64,000 bases of DNA from Fluviicoccus keumensis (GCF_004217445.1 NZ_SHKX01000015.1:132711-196710); one strand, 5' to 3'. Positions 9,075-20,929 are shown, counted from the first letter of the stretch. The notes: generated by a model not told the origin, from the letters alone. Translations and numbers: made by a program.

Positions 9075-10127
9075 ATGGTTGACATGTTGCTGCAATACGG
9101 ACTTTTTCTGGCCAAGGCCATCACGGTGGTCATCGCTGCCATGTTCGTCATTATTACCGTGGCCAATCTGGGTGAGCGGCGGCGGCACAGCGAGGACGAT
9201 GGCGATATCGAGATCATGCGGCTGAACGACCGTTACGAGCATTTCGCCGATGTCCTGCGCATGGCGGTGCTCGACAAGGCCGAGTTCAAGGCGTTCCTGA
9301 AATCCGAAAAGGACCGTGAGAAAGCCGAAAGCAAGAAGGATTCCGCCAAGACCGGTGATGAAGCCAAAGGCAGACGCCGTATTTTCGTGATCCATTTCAA
9401 TGGCGACATGCGCGCTTCGGCAACGGATAACCTCCGTCAGGAAATTACCGCCATTCTGACGATGGCCGAGGCCCGTGACGAGGTTGTGGTCTGTCTGGAA
9501 AGCCCGGGCGGCATGGTTCATGGCTACGGTCTTGCCGCCTCGCAACTGGCGCGTATCCGGCAGAATAATGTGCCCCTGACCATCTGTGTGGACAAGGTGG
9601 CGGCCAGCGGCGGCTACATGATGGCCTGTCTGGGCAATACCATTATGGCGGCTCCGTTCGCGATTGTGGGCTCCATCGGCGTGGTGGCGCAGATTCCCAA
9701 CTTTCATCGCCTGCTGGATAAATGGGACATTGATTTCGAAGTGCTGACCGCCGGGGAATACAAGCGCACCCTGACCGTATTCGGGGAAAATACCGATGCC
9801 GGGCGGGAAAAATTCGTGGAGGAGCTGGAGGATACGCATACGCTCTTCAAGGACTTCGTCAAGGATTACCGCCCCGCGCTGGACATCGCCAAAGTGGCGA
9901 CCGGTGAGCACTGGTACGGCCGTCGCGCCGTGGATCTGGGGTTGATAGACAAGCTGATGACCAGCGACGAATACCTGCAAACGGCCAGCAAGGAAGCGGA
10001 TATCTTTGCGGTCCGCTTTGTGCAGAAGGTTCCTTTGCTGCAACGCGTGGGATTGGTGGCGGCCTCCAGTCTTGACCGGGTGCTGCTGGGCTGGTGGGAG
10101 CGTTTGGTGCAGCGCCCTCGTTTCTGA
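9075..10127 (+). CDS. sohB: SohB-type inner-membrane serine protease (peptidase S49)
   Basis: This protein is related to signal peptide peptidase SppA and cleaves proteins at the membrane. An N-terminal transmembrane segment (about 10-31) is followed by a charged linker. The S49 domain has the nucleophile Ser178 in DKVAASGGYMMA and the general base Lys230 in AGEYKRTLT. SIGVVAQIPN and EHWYGRRAVDLGLID are further family features. The protein is 350 residues, as expected for SohB. It starts 26 bases after nudC and is probably co-transcribed. Confidence 0.9.
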   Translation: MVDMLLQYGLFLAKAITVVIAAMFVIITVANLGERRRHSEDDGDIEIMRLNDRYEHFADVLRMAVLDKAEFKAFLKSEKDREKAESKKDSAKTGDEAKGRRRIFVIHFNGDMRASATDNLRQEITAILTMAEARDEVVVCLESPGGMVHGYGLAASQLARIRQNNVPLTICVDKVAASGGYMMACLGNTIMAAPFAIVGSIGVVAQIPNFHRLLDKWDIDFEVLTAGEYKRTLTVFGENTDAGREKFVEELEDTHTLFKDFVKDYRPALDIAKVATGEHWYGRRAVDLGLIDKLMTSDEYLQTASKEADIFAVRFVQKVPLLQRVGLVAASSLDRVLLGWWERLVQRPRF

Positions 10128-10148
10128 TAACCGGCGGGAGTGGCGGAC

Positions 10149-11666
10149 ATGACAGGATTTGCCGAATACGATCGTTATGATGCCCTCGGGCTGGCGGAAT
10201 TGGTGAAGCGGGGCGAAGTTTCCCCGGTGGAACTGCTGGAAGAGGCGATCGAACGCCGCAACCGTATCAATCCCTTCATCAACGCCGTCATTCTGGATAT
10301 GGGCCGTCAGGCCCGCGAAACGCTCAGACAAGGGGTTCCGGATGGTCCGTTCTCCGGCGTCCCTTTTTTGATCAAGGATCTGCTGGCTGCCTATGCCGGA
10401 GTTCCCCTGACCAGCGGCAGCCGTGCTTATCGGCACTATATTCCAGACTTCGACAGCGAAATGGTGAAGCGCTACAAGGCTTCCGGGGCAGTCATCTTTG
10501 GCAAAACCAACACACCCGAATTCGGTTTGATGGGGGTGACCGAGCCCGCTCTCTACGGGATCACGCGCAATCCCTGGCATCTGGAGCGTACGCCCGGTGG
10601 CTCCAGCGGCGGAGCGGCGGCGGCCGTTGCTGCCGGGATCGTCCCCATGGCCAGTGGCGGCGACGGCGGTGGCAGCTTGCGCATTCCGGCCTCCTGTTGC
10701 GGACTTGTCGGCTTCAAGGCTACCCGCGGCCGCAATCCGCACGGGCCGGCCGTATCCGAACCCTGGTTCGGGCAGGTGCAGGAAGGCGTGATCAGCCGTT
10801 CGGTACGCGATACCGCCGCCATGCTCGATGCGACGCATGGCCCGGATCAGGGCGCACTGTATGCCGCTCCATCGTATAGCGGGCGCTTTCTGGATGAAGT
10901 CTCGGTCGCGCCGGGTCGCTTGCGCATTGCCTGGACGGCGGAACCGTTGCTGCGTGACGGTGTCATGGAGCCGGAATGCCTGAAGGGGCTGGAGGCCACG
11001 GTCCGTTTGTTGGAGTCGCTCGGTCATGAGGTGGTGGAGGCGGCGCCGGTGCTGGACAAGCAGGCGCTGGCCGAAGGCTATCTGCTGCGTATTGCCGCCG
11101 CGACGGCCGGTGAGGTCGGTGAAGCAGAGCGGACGCTGGGCCGCCGTCTCACGCTGGACGACTTTGAGACCGAGACCTGGTCACTGGTTCGTCTGGGCCA
11201 ATCCTTCACCGCTGGCGCGCTCGATAACGCCAACCGGCTGATCTATGGCCAGTTGCGGCGCTTCGATGCTTTCATGCAGGGTTATGATGTCTTCCTGACC
11301 CCGACGCTGGCCTCGCCACCGCCGGGATTCGGCGAGTTCCGCCTCAAGGGCGCCGAAAAGTGGCTGGCCCCTTTGGCCAAGCGTTTTCCGGTCGGTCCGC
11401 TGGTGCACCTCTTGCCGATCCTGACCCGTCTCGCCGAGCAGAATTTCCGTTGGGTGACTTCCACACCGGTTATGAACATGAGTGGTCATCCTTCAGTCTC
11501 GCTGCCTTTGCACTGGACGACCGATAACCTGCCGGTGGGGATGATGTTCACTGGCCGCTTCGGCGATGAGGCAACCCTGTTCCGGCTGGCGGGGCAGTTG
11601 GAGAAAGCCTCACCATGGGCGCACCGGTGTGCGCCGGTCCATGCGGGCTCGTCTGGCCTGAAATGA
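10149..11666 (+). CDS. Amidase signature family hydrolase
   Basis: This enzyme hydrolyses a carboxylic amide of unknown identity. The Ser-cisSer-Lys catalytic site is complete: Lys76 in VPFLIKD, Ser152/Ser153 in TPGGSSGGAAAAVAAG, and the nucleophile Ser176 in DGGGSLRIPAS. The protein is 505 residues, the normal length. It could belong to the GatA-like or fatty-amide branch, but no gatB or gatC is nearby, so a tRNA-dependent role is unlikely. The ATG at 10149 has GGGAG eight bases upstream and is preferred over the in-frame GTG at 10140. It probably shares a transcript with sohB, 21 bases away. Confidence 0.88.
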   Translation: MTGFAEYDRYDALGLAELVKRGEVSPVELLEEAIERRNRINPFINAVILDMGRQARETLRQGVPDGPFSGVPFLIKDLLAAYAGVPLTSGSRAYRHYIPDFDSEMVKRYKASGAVIFGKTNTPEFGLMGVTEPALYGITRNPWHLERTPGGSSGGAAAAVAAGIVPMASGGDGGGSLRIPASCCGLVGFKATRGRNPHGPAVSEPWFGQVQEGVISRSVRDTAAMLDATHGPDQGALYAAPSYSGRFLDEVSVAPGRLRIAWTAEPLLRDGVMEPECLKGLEATVRLLESLGHEVVEAAPVLDKQALAEGYLLRIAAATAGEVGEAERTLGRRLTLDDFETETWSLVRLGQSFTAGALDNANRLIYGQLRRFDAFMQGYDVFLTPTLASPPPGFGEFRLKGAEKWLAPLAKRFPVGPLVHLLPILTRLAEQNFRWVTSTPVMNMSGHPSVSLPLHWTTDNLPVGMMFTGRFGDEATLFRLAGQLEKASPWAHRCAPVHAGSSGLK

Positions 11667-11757
11667 CTGGAATAATGGCATTTTGATCCATCACCGTATG
11701 CGCGGTAAACAACGATACTGATCTCATCGCTCAACGCGTTAACCCGAGATCATCGCC

Positions 11758-12618
11758 ATGACCACGAAAAAAACAGTGACCCCGGCAGGGACTCCCAATA
11801 TTCCGGTTCGCCGCATGGATTTTGAATTTGATGATGCTATTCCGCTGTACTGGTTCGACAACAATCCGCTCCTGACCATGCTGCTGACCGGTTTGTCATG
11901 TACGTTCCCGGAAGGGGAGCGCATGTTCATGCGCGCCGTGCGTCATTATCAGGACCGCATCACCGATCCGGATTTACAAAAGGAAGTGCGCGCCTTTATC
12001 GGGCAAGAGGCGCATCACGGCAAGGAGCATGAGGCCTTCAACAACCTGATGGCGCGCAAGGGCTTGCCCATTGAGCAAATCACCACTTTCGTCAAGAAGG
12101 CCATCGCCAAGGAGGAAAGTGTTTTCTCCAAGGAGCGCATGCTGGCCAAGACGTGTGCGCTGGAACACTTTACCGCCATGTTTGCGGAAACGGTGCTGGA
12201 GCATCCGGAATTCCTGGATGCGATTGACGAGCGCTTGCGCCCGCTGTGGTTATGGCATGCGGTCGAAGAAAGCGAGCACAAGGCCGTGGCCTTCGATGTT
12301 TATCAGCAGCAGGTAGGCAGTTACTGGACACGCACCAGTGAAATGGCGCTGACAACAGTGTTGTTCAGCTTTTTTACCGGCTTCCATACCGTTCAGCTGC
12401 TGCACCATCAGGGCGAACTGGGTAATTGGCGCGCCGTGGCGACCGGTTTGGGCAAGCTGGCTGGCCCCAAGGGCTTCTTCCGGGGCATGCTGCCGCGTTA
12501 TCTGGCGTATTACCGTCCGGATTTTCATCCCAACCAGAGCGACAGCCGTGCTTTGCGTGAGAAAGGCCTGCGTTTGCTGAAGGACTATCTGGGCGACAAG
12601 ATGCCGCTGGCGGCCTGA
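11758..12618 (+). CDS. Metal-dependent hydrolase, PF10118-like
   Basis: The 286-residue helical protein resembles the predicted metal-dependent hydrolase family PF10118. It has ferritin-like metal ligand clusters: IGQEAHHGKEHEAFN (about 81-95), LEHFTAMFAE (about 135-144) and WHAVEESEHKAVAFD (about 166-180). The Glu/His spacing suggests a di-iron carboxylate site rather than a classical hydrolase, which is inference. Its function is unknown. It stands alone with about 90 bases ahead of it and opens an accessory stretch of membrane and lipid-type genes. Confidence 0.75.
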   Translation: MTTKKTVTPAGTPNIPVRRMDFEFDDAIPLYWFDNNPLLTMLLTGLSCTFPEGERMFMRAVRHYQDRITDPDLQKEVRAFIGQEAHHGKEHEAFNNLMARKGLPIEQITTFVKKAIAKEESVFSKERMLAKTCALEHFTAMFAETVLEHPEFLDAIDERLRPLWLWHAVEESEHKAVAFDVYQQQVGSYWTRTSEMALTTVLFSFFTGFHTVQLLHHQGELGNWRAVATGLGKLAGPKGFFRGMLPRYLAYYRPDFHPNQSDSRALREKGLRLLKDYLGDKMPLAA

Positions 12619-12693
12619 CGCTGCAATTTTCATCCGGGCGTTACCAGAAGTTGGTTGCGCCCTTGTCGGAGGCTACCCACTCCCCGGAAATCT

Positions 12694-12728
12694 CTGTCAC
12701 AATGCTTTACATCTGACTGTTGTGACAG
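12694..12728. promoter_or_regulatory. Perfect 9-bp inverted repeat just upstream of the AI-2E-family gene
   Basis: The arms CTGTCACAA (12694-12702) and TTGTGACAG (12720-12728) are exact inverted repeats separated by 17 bases. The right arm overlaps the likely ribosome site CAGGGAA of the gene starting at 12739. It may be an operator bound by a dimer, or an mRNA hairpin masking the ribosome site. The sequence cannot decide between these. Confidence 0.5.
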
Positions 12729-12738
12729 GGAACCCCTC

Positions 12739-13785
12739 ATGCTGCCCGGCTATTTCAACCAGGCCCGCAATGCCCGTTTCATCACGTTCCTTTTTGTGGG
12801 CGGTGTCTTCCTGCTGGCCGTCCGCATGGGACTGCTGGTGCCCATGTATTCCGGCTTGCTGGCGTATGCCATGGTGCTGAAGACATCCGGCACCATTGTG
12901 GATGAAAAGATCCGTTCGGCGCGTTCGAAGTGGGTGGCGACCGCACTGGTCGCTACCTTGGTGGTGATTGTGCTGGTTGTGGCGGGAGCGATTATTCATC
13001 TGCTGCTCAAGGCCAGCACGGATGTCCATGACCTATTGCTGAAGATGAGTGAAATTCTGACCTCGGCCCGTAACTGGCTGCCGGAGCGGATGAGCCAGGC
13101 CATTCCGCAGCAAAGCGAATTGCTGAACAAGATTTCCGAGTGGCTACGAACGCATGCAACCGAGATCGGCACCTTCGGGCTGGGCGCCCTGAAAGGGGTG
13201 GGCTATGTGTTGTTCGGCGTGCTGTTGGGGGCGATGGTGGCGGTTTCCGACGCGACCCGTTCTGCGCCGCTGGGCCCGGTCAGTCGCCGGATGCTGCAAC
13301 AAGTGGAAGGTCTGCGTGAGTCGTTCTGGCGCGTCGCCTCGGCGCAGCTGCGCATTTCCGCCCTCAATACCACACTGACCAGTATCTATCTGCTGGTGTT
13401 GCTGCCGTTGTTCGGCGTCGAGATTCCGCTTAGCAAGACGCTGATTGCCGTCACGTTCCTGGCAGGGCTGCTACCCGTCATCGGCAACCTGATTTCGAAC
13501 TCCGCGATTACCGTCATCAGCTTGAGCGTGTCCTTTGAAGTCGCGATCGCCGCCCTGGTCTTCCTGATTGTCATCCACAAGCTGGAATACTTTGTGAACG
13601 CCCGTATTGTCGGCACCAGCATTAACGCCCGTGCCTGGGAAATCCTGCTGTGGATGCTGGTGATGGAGCGCCTGTTCGGTCTGGTTGGTGTGGCGGCGGC
13701 GCCGGTGTTTTATGCCTGGTTCAAGGAAGAATGGCATTTGTGGGATCGTCCCGGCAGCAGCCCGGTCAATCTGGAGCAGGGCTGA
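12739..13785 (+). CDS. AI-2E transporter family (PerM-like) membrane protein
   Basis: This polytopic inner-membrane protein belongs to the AI-2E transporter/permease family. Some members export autoinducer-2 or act as Na+/H+ antiporters; the substrate here is unknown. Paired hydrophobic segments lie near the N-terminus (about 15-45), at about 60-85, and in a C-terminal cluster with LFGVEIPLSKTLIAVTFLAG, LLPVIGNLISN and HKLEYFVNARIVG, all characteristic of the family. It is 348 residues from the ATG at 12739, chosen because CAGGGAA precedes it; the frame is open further upstream. A strong inverted repeat covers the start region. Confidence 0.85.
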   Translation: MLPGYFNQARNARFITFLFVGGVFLLAVRMGLLVPMYSGLLAYAMVLKTSGTIVDEKIRSARSKWVATALVATLVVIVLVVAGAIIHLLLKASTDVHDLLLKMSEILTSARNWLPERMSQAIPQQSELLNKISEWLRTHATEIGTFGLGALKGVGYVLFGVLLGAMVAVSDATRSAPLGPVSRRMLQQVEGLRESFWRVASAQLRISALNTTLTSIYLLVLLPLFGVEIPLSKTLIAVTFLAGLLPVIGNLISNSAITVISLSVSFEVAIAALVFLIVIHKLEYFVNARIVGTSINARAWEILLWMLVMERLFGLVGVAAAPVFYAWFKEEWHLWDRPGSSPVNLEQG

Positions 13786-13919
13786 TATCCGGCTCGGCCC
13801 GGAGTCTGTCGGGCCATGCATGACAGCCCGGAGGCCCGCGTGATAGATTCCCATTCCTTTTCAGCCGGGTCGTCCCGGTTAAACCCTCATAACAACAGCA
13901 TTCGGGTTGAAACACTGTC

Positions 13920-14747
13920 GTGACCTTGGAAGAGATTTACGCAAAGAACAAGACGGTTGAAGGCCGCATCCTGAAATTCCGGGCTGACCGCGGGCCGGTC
14001 ACCTATATTTTCGGCCTGTTTGTCGTGCAACTGCTGGCATGGTGGTATCTGCCGCTGTGGGGGGCGGTTGTCGCCGGGATACTGCTGCTGCCGTTCCTTG
14101 GCACCAGCGCCATCTACAACCATCACCAGCAACACCATAACGCGTTCCTGTCGCCGTTTCTGAACCGGGTGTTTGAAACCGTGCTGGGGACGCAGACCAT
14201 GATCACGTCCTATGCCTGGGTGTTACACCACAACTTCGGCCATCATCCCAACTACATGAACCAGCCGCCCGACGAAGATGAAGACGAATCCCGCTGGGCC
14301 CGTCCTGACGGCAGCCTGATGACCCGCCCCGAATACACGCTGAACCTGCTGTTCCGGGCGTCCTATGACAGCATCCTGGTCGGCATCCGCAAGCGGCCGA
14401 AGGTATTGCTGTATTTCACGCTGATGTTCCTGCCGTATCTGGCGGTGCAGGCGGCCTTGGCCTGGGTGAACTGGCAGAACTACCTGGCGGTGTTCCTGGT
14501 TCCGTCATTCATGATGCTGCTGTATGTTTATGACCTGACCTACGAACACCATAGCGGCCTGTATACCAAGAACCATTACGAAGCCTCGCGCAACCGCGTC
14601 GGCCGGCTCTACAACATTCGCACCTGTAACCTGGGCTACCACACCGCACATCACATCAAGCCGTTCATCCACTGGTCGTTGTTGCCGTATTACCATGTAC
14701 TGATTGCCGACAAAATCCCGCCGCACTGTTATGTAAAGTGCCGTTGA
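13920..14747 (+). CDS. Membrane fatty acid desaturase family protein
   Basis: This is a di-iron membrane desaturase or hydroxylase. Three histidine boxes are visible: HHQQHHNAF (about 62-70), HHNFGHHPNY (about 98-107) and HTAHH (about 241-245). Hydrophobic segments lie at about 22-60 and 160-205, between the boxes, in the usual arrangement. The protein is 275 residues, slightly short for the family. The start appears to be GTG with no good ribosome site, so the N-terminus is uncertain. A terminator follows, so it is probably monocistronic. The substrate (phospholipid acyl chain, free acyl or other) cannot be told. Confidence 0.82.
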   Translation: MTLEEIYAKNKTVEGRILKFRADRGPVTYIFGLFVVQLLAWWYLPLWGAVVAGILLLPFLGTSAIYNHHQQHHNAFLSPFLNRVFETVLGTQTMITSYAWVLHHNFGHHPNYMNQPPDEDEDESRWARPDGSLMTRPEYTLNLLFRASYDSILVGIRKRPKVLLYFTLMFLPYLAVQAALAWVNWQNYLAVFLVPSFMMLLYVYDLTYEHHSGLYTKNHYEASRNRVGRLYNIRTCNLGYHTAHHIKPFIHWSLLPYYHVLIADKIPPHCYVKCR

Positions 14748-14753
14748 TGTCTG

Positions 14754-14780
14754 AACGCCGGAGAAATCCGGCGTTTTCTT
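14754..14780 (+). terminator. Terminator downstream of the desaturase gene
   Basis: The arms AACGCCGGA and TCCGGCGTT close on a 3-4 base loop and are followed by TTCTT. Confidence 0.8.
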
Positions 14781-14795
14781 GTCCGGGCAGGCTGG

Positions 14796-14823
14796 TTACC
14801 CGAAGCACAATCGGGTTTATACT
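14796..14823 (+). promoter_or_regulatory. Candidate sigma-70 promoter for the DUF4405-like gene
   Basis: TTACCC (14796-14801) and TATACT (14818-14823) are separated by 16 bases. They lie between the desaturase terminator and the next gene, which therefore needs its own promoter. The -35 match is only moderate. Confidence 0.35.
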
Positions 14824-14856
14824 GAAATAGTAAATACTTTTTAAGGATGGAAAACC

Positions 14857-15345
14857 ATGAACCTGAGAGACTGGGCGACCCCGCTGACCATGGGCAGCTT
14901 CATGCTGATGGCTGTCACCGGGCTGTTGATGTTTTTTGAAATTGATACCGGTTTCAACAAACCGGCTCACGAGTGGTTGAGTTGGGCCTTGCTGGCGGGT
15001 GTCGGTATGCACGTAACGGCCAATATCCATGGGGCGAAAAGGCATTTCCAGCATCGCCCCGCGTTTGCGATCGTCGGTGTGTTTGTGGTGGTTCTTGGTT
15101 TGTCGTTCATGCCGGCTCCCAAGGGCGGCGAGGACTCCGGCCGTGCATTGGCGATGGATGCCCTGTTGTCCCGACCGCTGTCCATGGTCGCCCAATTGGC
15201 AGGTAAGGATGTATCAACCGTCGTGACGGATCTGGAAAAGAGCGGGGTGAAAATCAGCGCCGACCAGAGTCTGCAACAGGTACTGGGTGAGGATCATGAT
15301 GAGCAAATGGATGCCTTGGGCGTGATTTTCGCGAAGCAGAACTGA
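14857..15345 (+). CDS. Small membrane protein, DUF4405-like
   Basis: This 162-residue protein has three hydrophobic segments (about 9-30, 43-60 and 72-90) and a soluble C-terminal half. Histidines sit in the membrane part (LAGVGMHVTANIHGAKRHF), the pattern seen in DUF4405 and other small haem-b-type membrane proteins; haem binding is inference. The ribosome site AAGGATGG is good. It is flanked by terminators on both sides, so it is a single-gene unit. I cannot assign a function. Confidence 0.6.
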   Translation: MNLRDWATPLTMGSFMLMAVTGLLMFFEIDTGFNKPAHEWLSWALLAGVGMHVTANIHGAKRHFQHRPAFAIVGVFVVVLGLSFMPAPKGGEDSGRALAMDALLSRPLSMVAQLAGKDVSTVVTDLEKSGVKISADQSLQQVLGEDHDEQMDALGVIFAKQN

Positions 15346-15361
15346 ATCACGGATAAACCAG

Positions 15362-15384
15362 AAAGGGGCTTCAAGCCCCTTTTT
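15362..15384 (+). terminator. Terminator between convergent genes
   Basis: AAAGGGGC and GCCCCTTT form an 8-bp stem with a five-base loop and a T-rich tail on the plus strand. The A-run on the left also provides T residues on the minus strand, so it may serve the MAPEG gene too. Confidence 0.8.
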
Positions 15385-15387
15385 GAT

Positions 15388-15783
15388 TTACAGGGGCGAT
15401 ACCGGAGCCATAATGCCCTGATAGATACACAGCAGTCCGCAGATAATCAGCAGCAGGAAAGTCAGCACGGTGCCCCAATAGCGGCCAAACTTGAATTGCA
15501 AGCTGAAGGACAGCGCATACCCATGCAGCAGTCGGGCAACCACCAGTGTCGCCCCCAGCGCATGCAGCAACCAGGCCGGGTAGTGACTGGCTTCGAGAAA
15601 ACCAAGCATCAGCAGAATGAAAGGGACGTATTCGGTGAAGTTGCCATGTCCCCGGATGCGACGCAGCAGTTCCGGGTTGCCGCCATCACCCAGACTGACA
15701 ACATGGCGCATTTGTACGACGCGGAAGCTGAGGGCAAGAAACCACAGGGCAAGCAGGCCTGCGTAAAGCGGAACAATGGTCAT
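15388..15783 (-). CDS. MAPEG family inner-membrane protein
   Basis: This belongs to the membrane-associated eicosanoid/glutathione metabolism family, close to E. coli YecN; the bacterial role is poorly known. The 131-residue protein has four hydrophobic helices. The signature is RVVQMRHVVSLGDGG, then RIRGHGNFTEYVPFILLMLG with the conserved Arg-x-x-x-Asn-x-x-Glu region. The start at 15783 (MTIVPLY) gives the normal family length. It is divergent from the FHA gene. Confidence 0.88.
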   Translation of the reverse strand: MTIVPLYAGLLALWFLALSFRVVQMRHVVSLGDGGNPELLRRIRGHGNFTEYVPFILLMLGFLEASHYPAWLLHALGATLVVARLLHGYALSFSLQFKFGRYWGTVLTFLLLIICGLLCIYQGIMAPVSPL

Positions 15784-15915
15784 GATGTTTCCGGGGGTGG
15801 TTGGAGGGCGCTTCATTCTGGCATACGCCATGGGGCGCGCCAATTTCTTGATGTGGTTTTGCCGTTTATGGCATGCTCCAGACTGGTTTACCCCGATACC
15901 CTCCAAGGTGCTTCC

Positions 15916-16347
15916 ATGCTGACGCTGGTGATTCTCAAATGTCCCCCGGGCGTTTCCATGCCGGATCGTCGCGCTGTGCCACTGACCGGCGTGCTGACCA
16001 TCGGTCGCAGCCCCGACTGCACCTTGCCCCTGCCGGATCAGCACGTCAGCCGGGAGCATTGCCGGATTGATCTGGTGTCGGGAAGCTGGTGGTTGCGGGT
16101 GACGGCCGGTGTGAATCCGGTTTGGGTGGGCAAAAACGAGCTGTTCAAGAATGAAGTCCAGCTGCTGCGAGTGGGTGATCAACTGCGGATCGGCGGTTTC
16201 GAGCTGGCGGTGGTTGAAAGCAGCGCGGATGGGCTGGGGGTGCCTCACGATAATGATGAGGGATGGCCGGATGATACGACCATCGTGGATTGGGACGCCA
16301 TTTTCGCCAACAGTCTGATCTTGCGGGCAAAAACGGGCGGAGATTGA
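15916..16347 (+). CDS. Stand-alone FHA domain protein
   Basis: The forkhead-associated domain binds phosphothreonine peptides. The 143-residue protein has the core features GRSPDCTLPLPD (the GR-S strand loop) and VSREHCRI (Ser-x-x-His) at about residues 36-61. A short tail without a second domain follows. No Ser/Thr kinase, phosphatase or type VI secretion gene is in the window, so its partner is unknown. The start at 15916 has AAGGTG six bases upstream. Its stop codon lies inside an inverted repeat. Confidence 0.85.
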   Translation: MLTLVILKCPPGVSMPDRRAVPLTGVLTIGRSPDCTLPLPDQHVSREHCRIDLVSGSWWLRVTAGVNPVWVGKNELFKNEVQLLRVGDQLRIGGFELAVVESSADGLGVPHDNDEGWPDDTTIVDWDAIFANSLILRAKTGGD

Positions 16348-16376
16348 GCGCCGGTCGATGAAGGTTGGCGCTCAAT
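16343..16376. repeat. 10-bp inverted repeat overlapping the FHA gene stop codon
   Basis: The arms ATTGAGCGCC (16343-16352) and GGCGCTCAAT (16367-16376) are exact inverted repeats around a 14-base loop, between convergent genes. It may act as a bidirectional terminator or 3'-end stabiliser, but there is no T-run. Confidence 0.4.
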
Positions 16377-16402
16377 CCCGAACGGCTGTCTGAAGACCTG
16401 TA

Positions 16403-20119
<3,717 letters not shown>

Positions 20120-20205
20120 GGCGGGGGACACATTGAGGGAAATCAAAAATGGGGGACTATTCTAGCAAAACGGTCACGGACTGTCCCGCTGTCCGGCGGA
20201 TGGGT

Positions 20206-20230
20206 ATACCTTAGTAATCTACTCGGGTAT
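20206..20230. promoter_or_regulatory. Candidate IscR type 1 operator
   Basis: The 25-base element begins ATACCTTAG and ends ACTCGGGTAT. It matches the type 1 IscR consensus as I remember it at about 21 of 25 positions, including both outer ATA/TAT ends and the S-Y-Y and R-R-S positions. It covers the expected -35 region of nfuA, so repression by Fe-S-loaded IscR is the natural reading. From memory, IscR control of nfuA is reported in P. aeruginosa. Confidence 0.7.
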
Positions 20231-20248
20231 GATGAAAGCCGTTATAAT
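20220..20248 (+). promoter_or_regulatory. nfuA promoter (-10 box)
   Basis: TATAAT at 20243-20248 is a perfect -10 box, 30 bases before the nfuA start. The -35 position (about 20220-20225, TACTCG) is poor and lies inside the IscR site, as in an activator- or repressor-controlled promoter. Confidence 0.55.
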
Positions 20249-20277
20249 TGTCAAAACCCTTCCCCGAGAGCCGTGGC

Positions 20278-20883
20278 ATGAGCAATCTGAACATCACCAT
20301 CACTGAAGCTGCCCAAGGATATCTGCGCGAGCTGCTGGCGAAGCAGAACAGCGAAGGCATCTCCGTGCGTATTTTTGTCGAGAACCCCGGCACCCCCCGC
20401 GCCGAGTGCTGCATGGCTTATTGTACGGTCGGGGAAGAGCAGCCGGACGATATCCGCATGGGACTGGACGGTTTCTTTGCCTTTATCGAGCTGAAGAGCG
20501 CGCCATATCTGGAAGATGCGGTCATCGACTATAACAAGGACCGTTTCGGGGGACAGCTGACCTTCAAGGCTCCCAAATCCAAGGTGCCGCAGATCGGCGA
20601 GGGCAGCAGCATTGAGGAACGCATCAACCACGTCCTGTTCAGTGAAATCAATCCCGGCCTGGCGGCGCACAACGGCAATGTCAGCCTGCTGGAAATCTTC
20701 ACCGACGACAAGGAAGGCCTGACGGCGGTGCTGAAGTTCGGCGGCGGCTGCCAGGGCTGCTCGGCGGTGGACATGACCCTGAAGCAAGGCGTAGAGACCA
20801 CGCTCAAGGCCAGCATTCCCGAGCTGCATCGGGTGATTGACAGCACCGATCATACTGTTACAGAAAACGCCTACTTTCGTTGA
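20278..20883 (+). CDS. nfuA: Fe-S biogenesis protein NfuA
   Basis: NfuA carries a [4Fe-4S] cluster and passes it to target enzymes, especially under oxidative stress or iron limitation. The N-terminal half (about 1-100) is a degenerate IscA-like domain. The C-terminal NifU domain has the cluster-binding pair Cys158 and Cys161 in GGGCQGCSAVDMTLKQG. The 201-residue length fits the family. The start MSNLNITIT at 20278 matches family N-termini. Regulation by IscR is likely from the operator just upstream. Confidence 0.96.
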   Translation: MSNLNITITEAAQGYLRELLAKQNSEGISVRIFVENPGTPRAECCMAYCTVGEEQPDDIRMGLDGFFAFIELKSAPYLEDAVIDYNKDRFGGQLTFKAPKSKVPQIGEGSSIEERINHVLFSEINPGLAAHNGNVSLLEIFTDDKEGLTAVLKFGGGCQGCSAVDMTLKQGVETTLKASIPELHRVIDSTDHTVTENAYFR

Positions 20884-20900
20884 TTCGGATTCTGTTTTAC

Positions 20901-20929
20901 ACGGCTGACACCTTGTCAGCCGTTTTTTT
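20901..20929 (+). terminator. Terminator downstream of nfuA
   Basis: ACGGCTGACA and TGTCAGCCGT form a long stem with a very short loop, followed by seven T. Confidence 0.88.

Noticed and set aside
9045..11027. Minus-strand open frame opposite sohB and the amidase gene
   Set aside because: Both plus-strand genes have complete catalytic motifs; the opposite frame shows none.
11614..11640. Inverted repeat near the end of the amidase gene
   Set aside because: It is GC-rich coding sequence with no T-run; probably a by-product of codon use.
13796..13815. Hairpin GGCCCG...CGGGCC after the AI-2E gene as a terminator
   Set aside because: The stem is only 6 bp and there is no T-run on either strand; support is too weak.
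20120..20205. Cobalamin or SAM riboswitch upstream of metH
   Set aside because: The upstream region is only about 90-130 bases, and I found neither a B12-box-like GCCACTG element nor the multi-helix layout of a SAM riboswitch.
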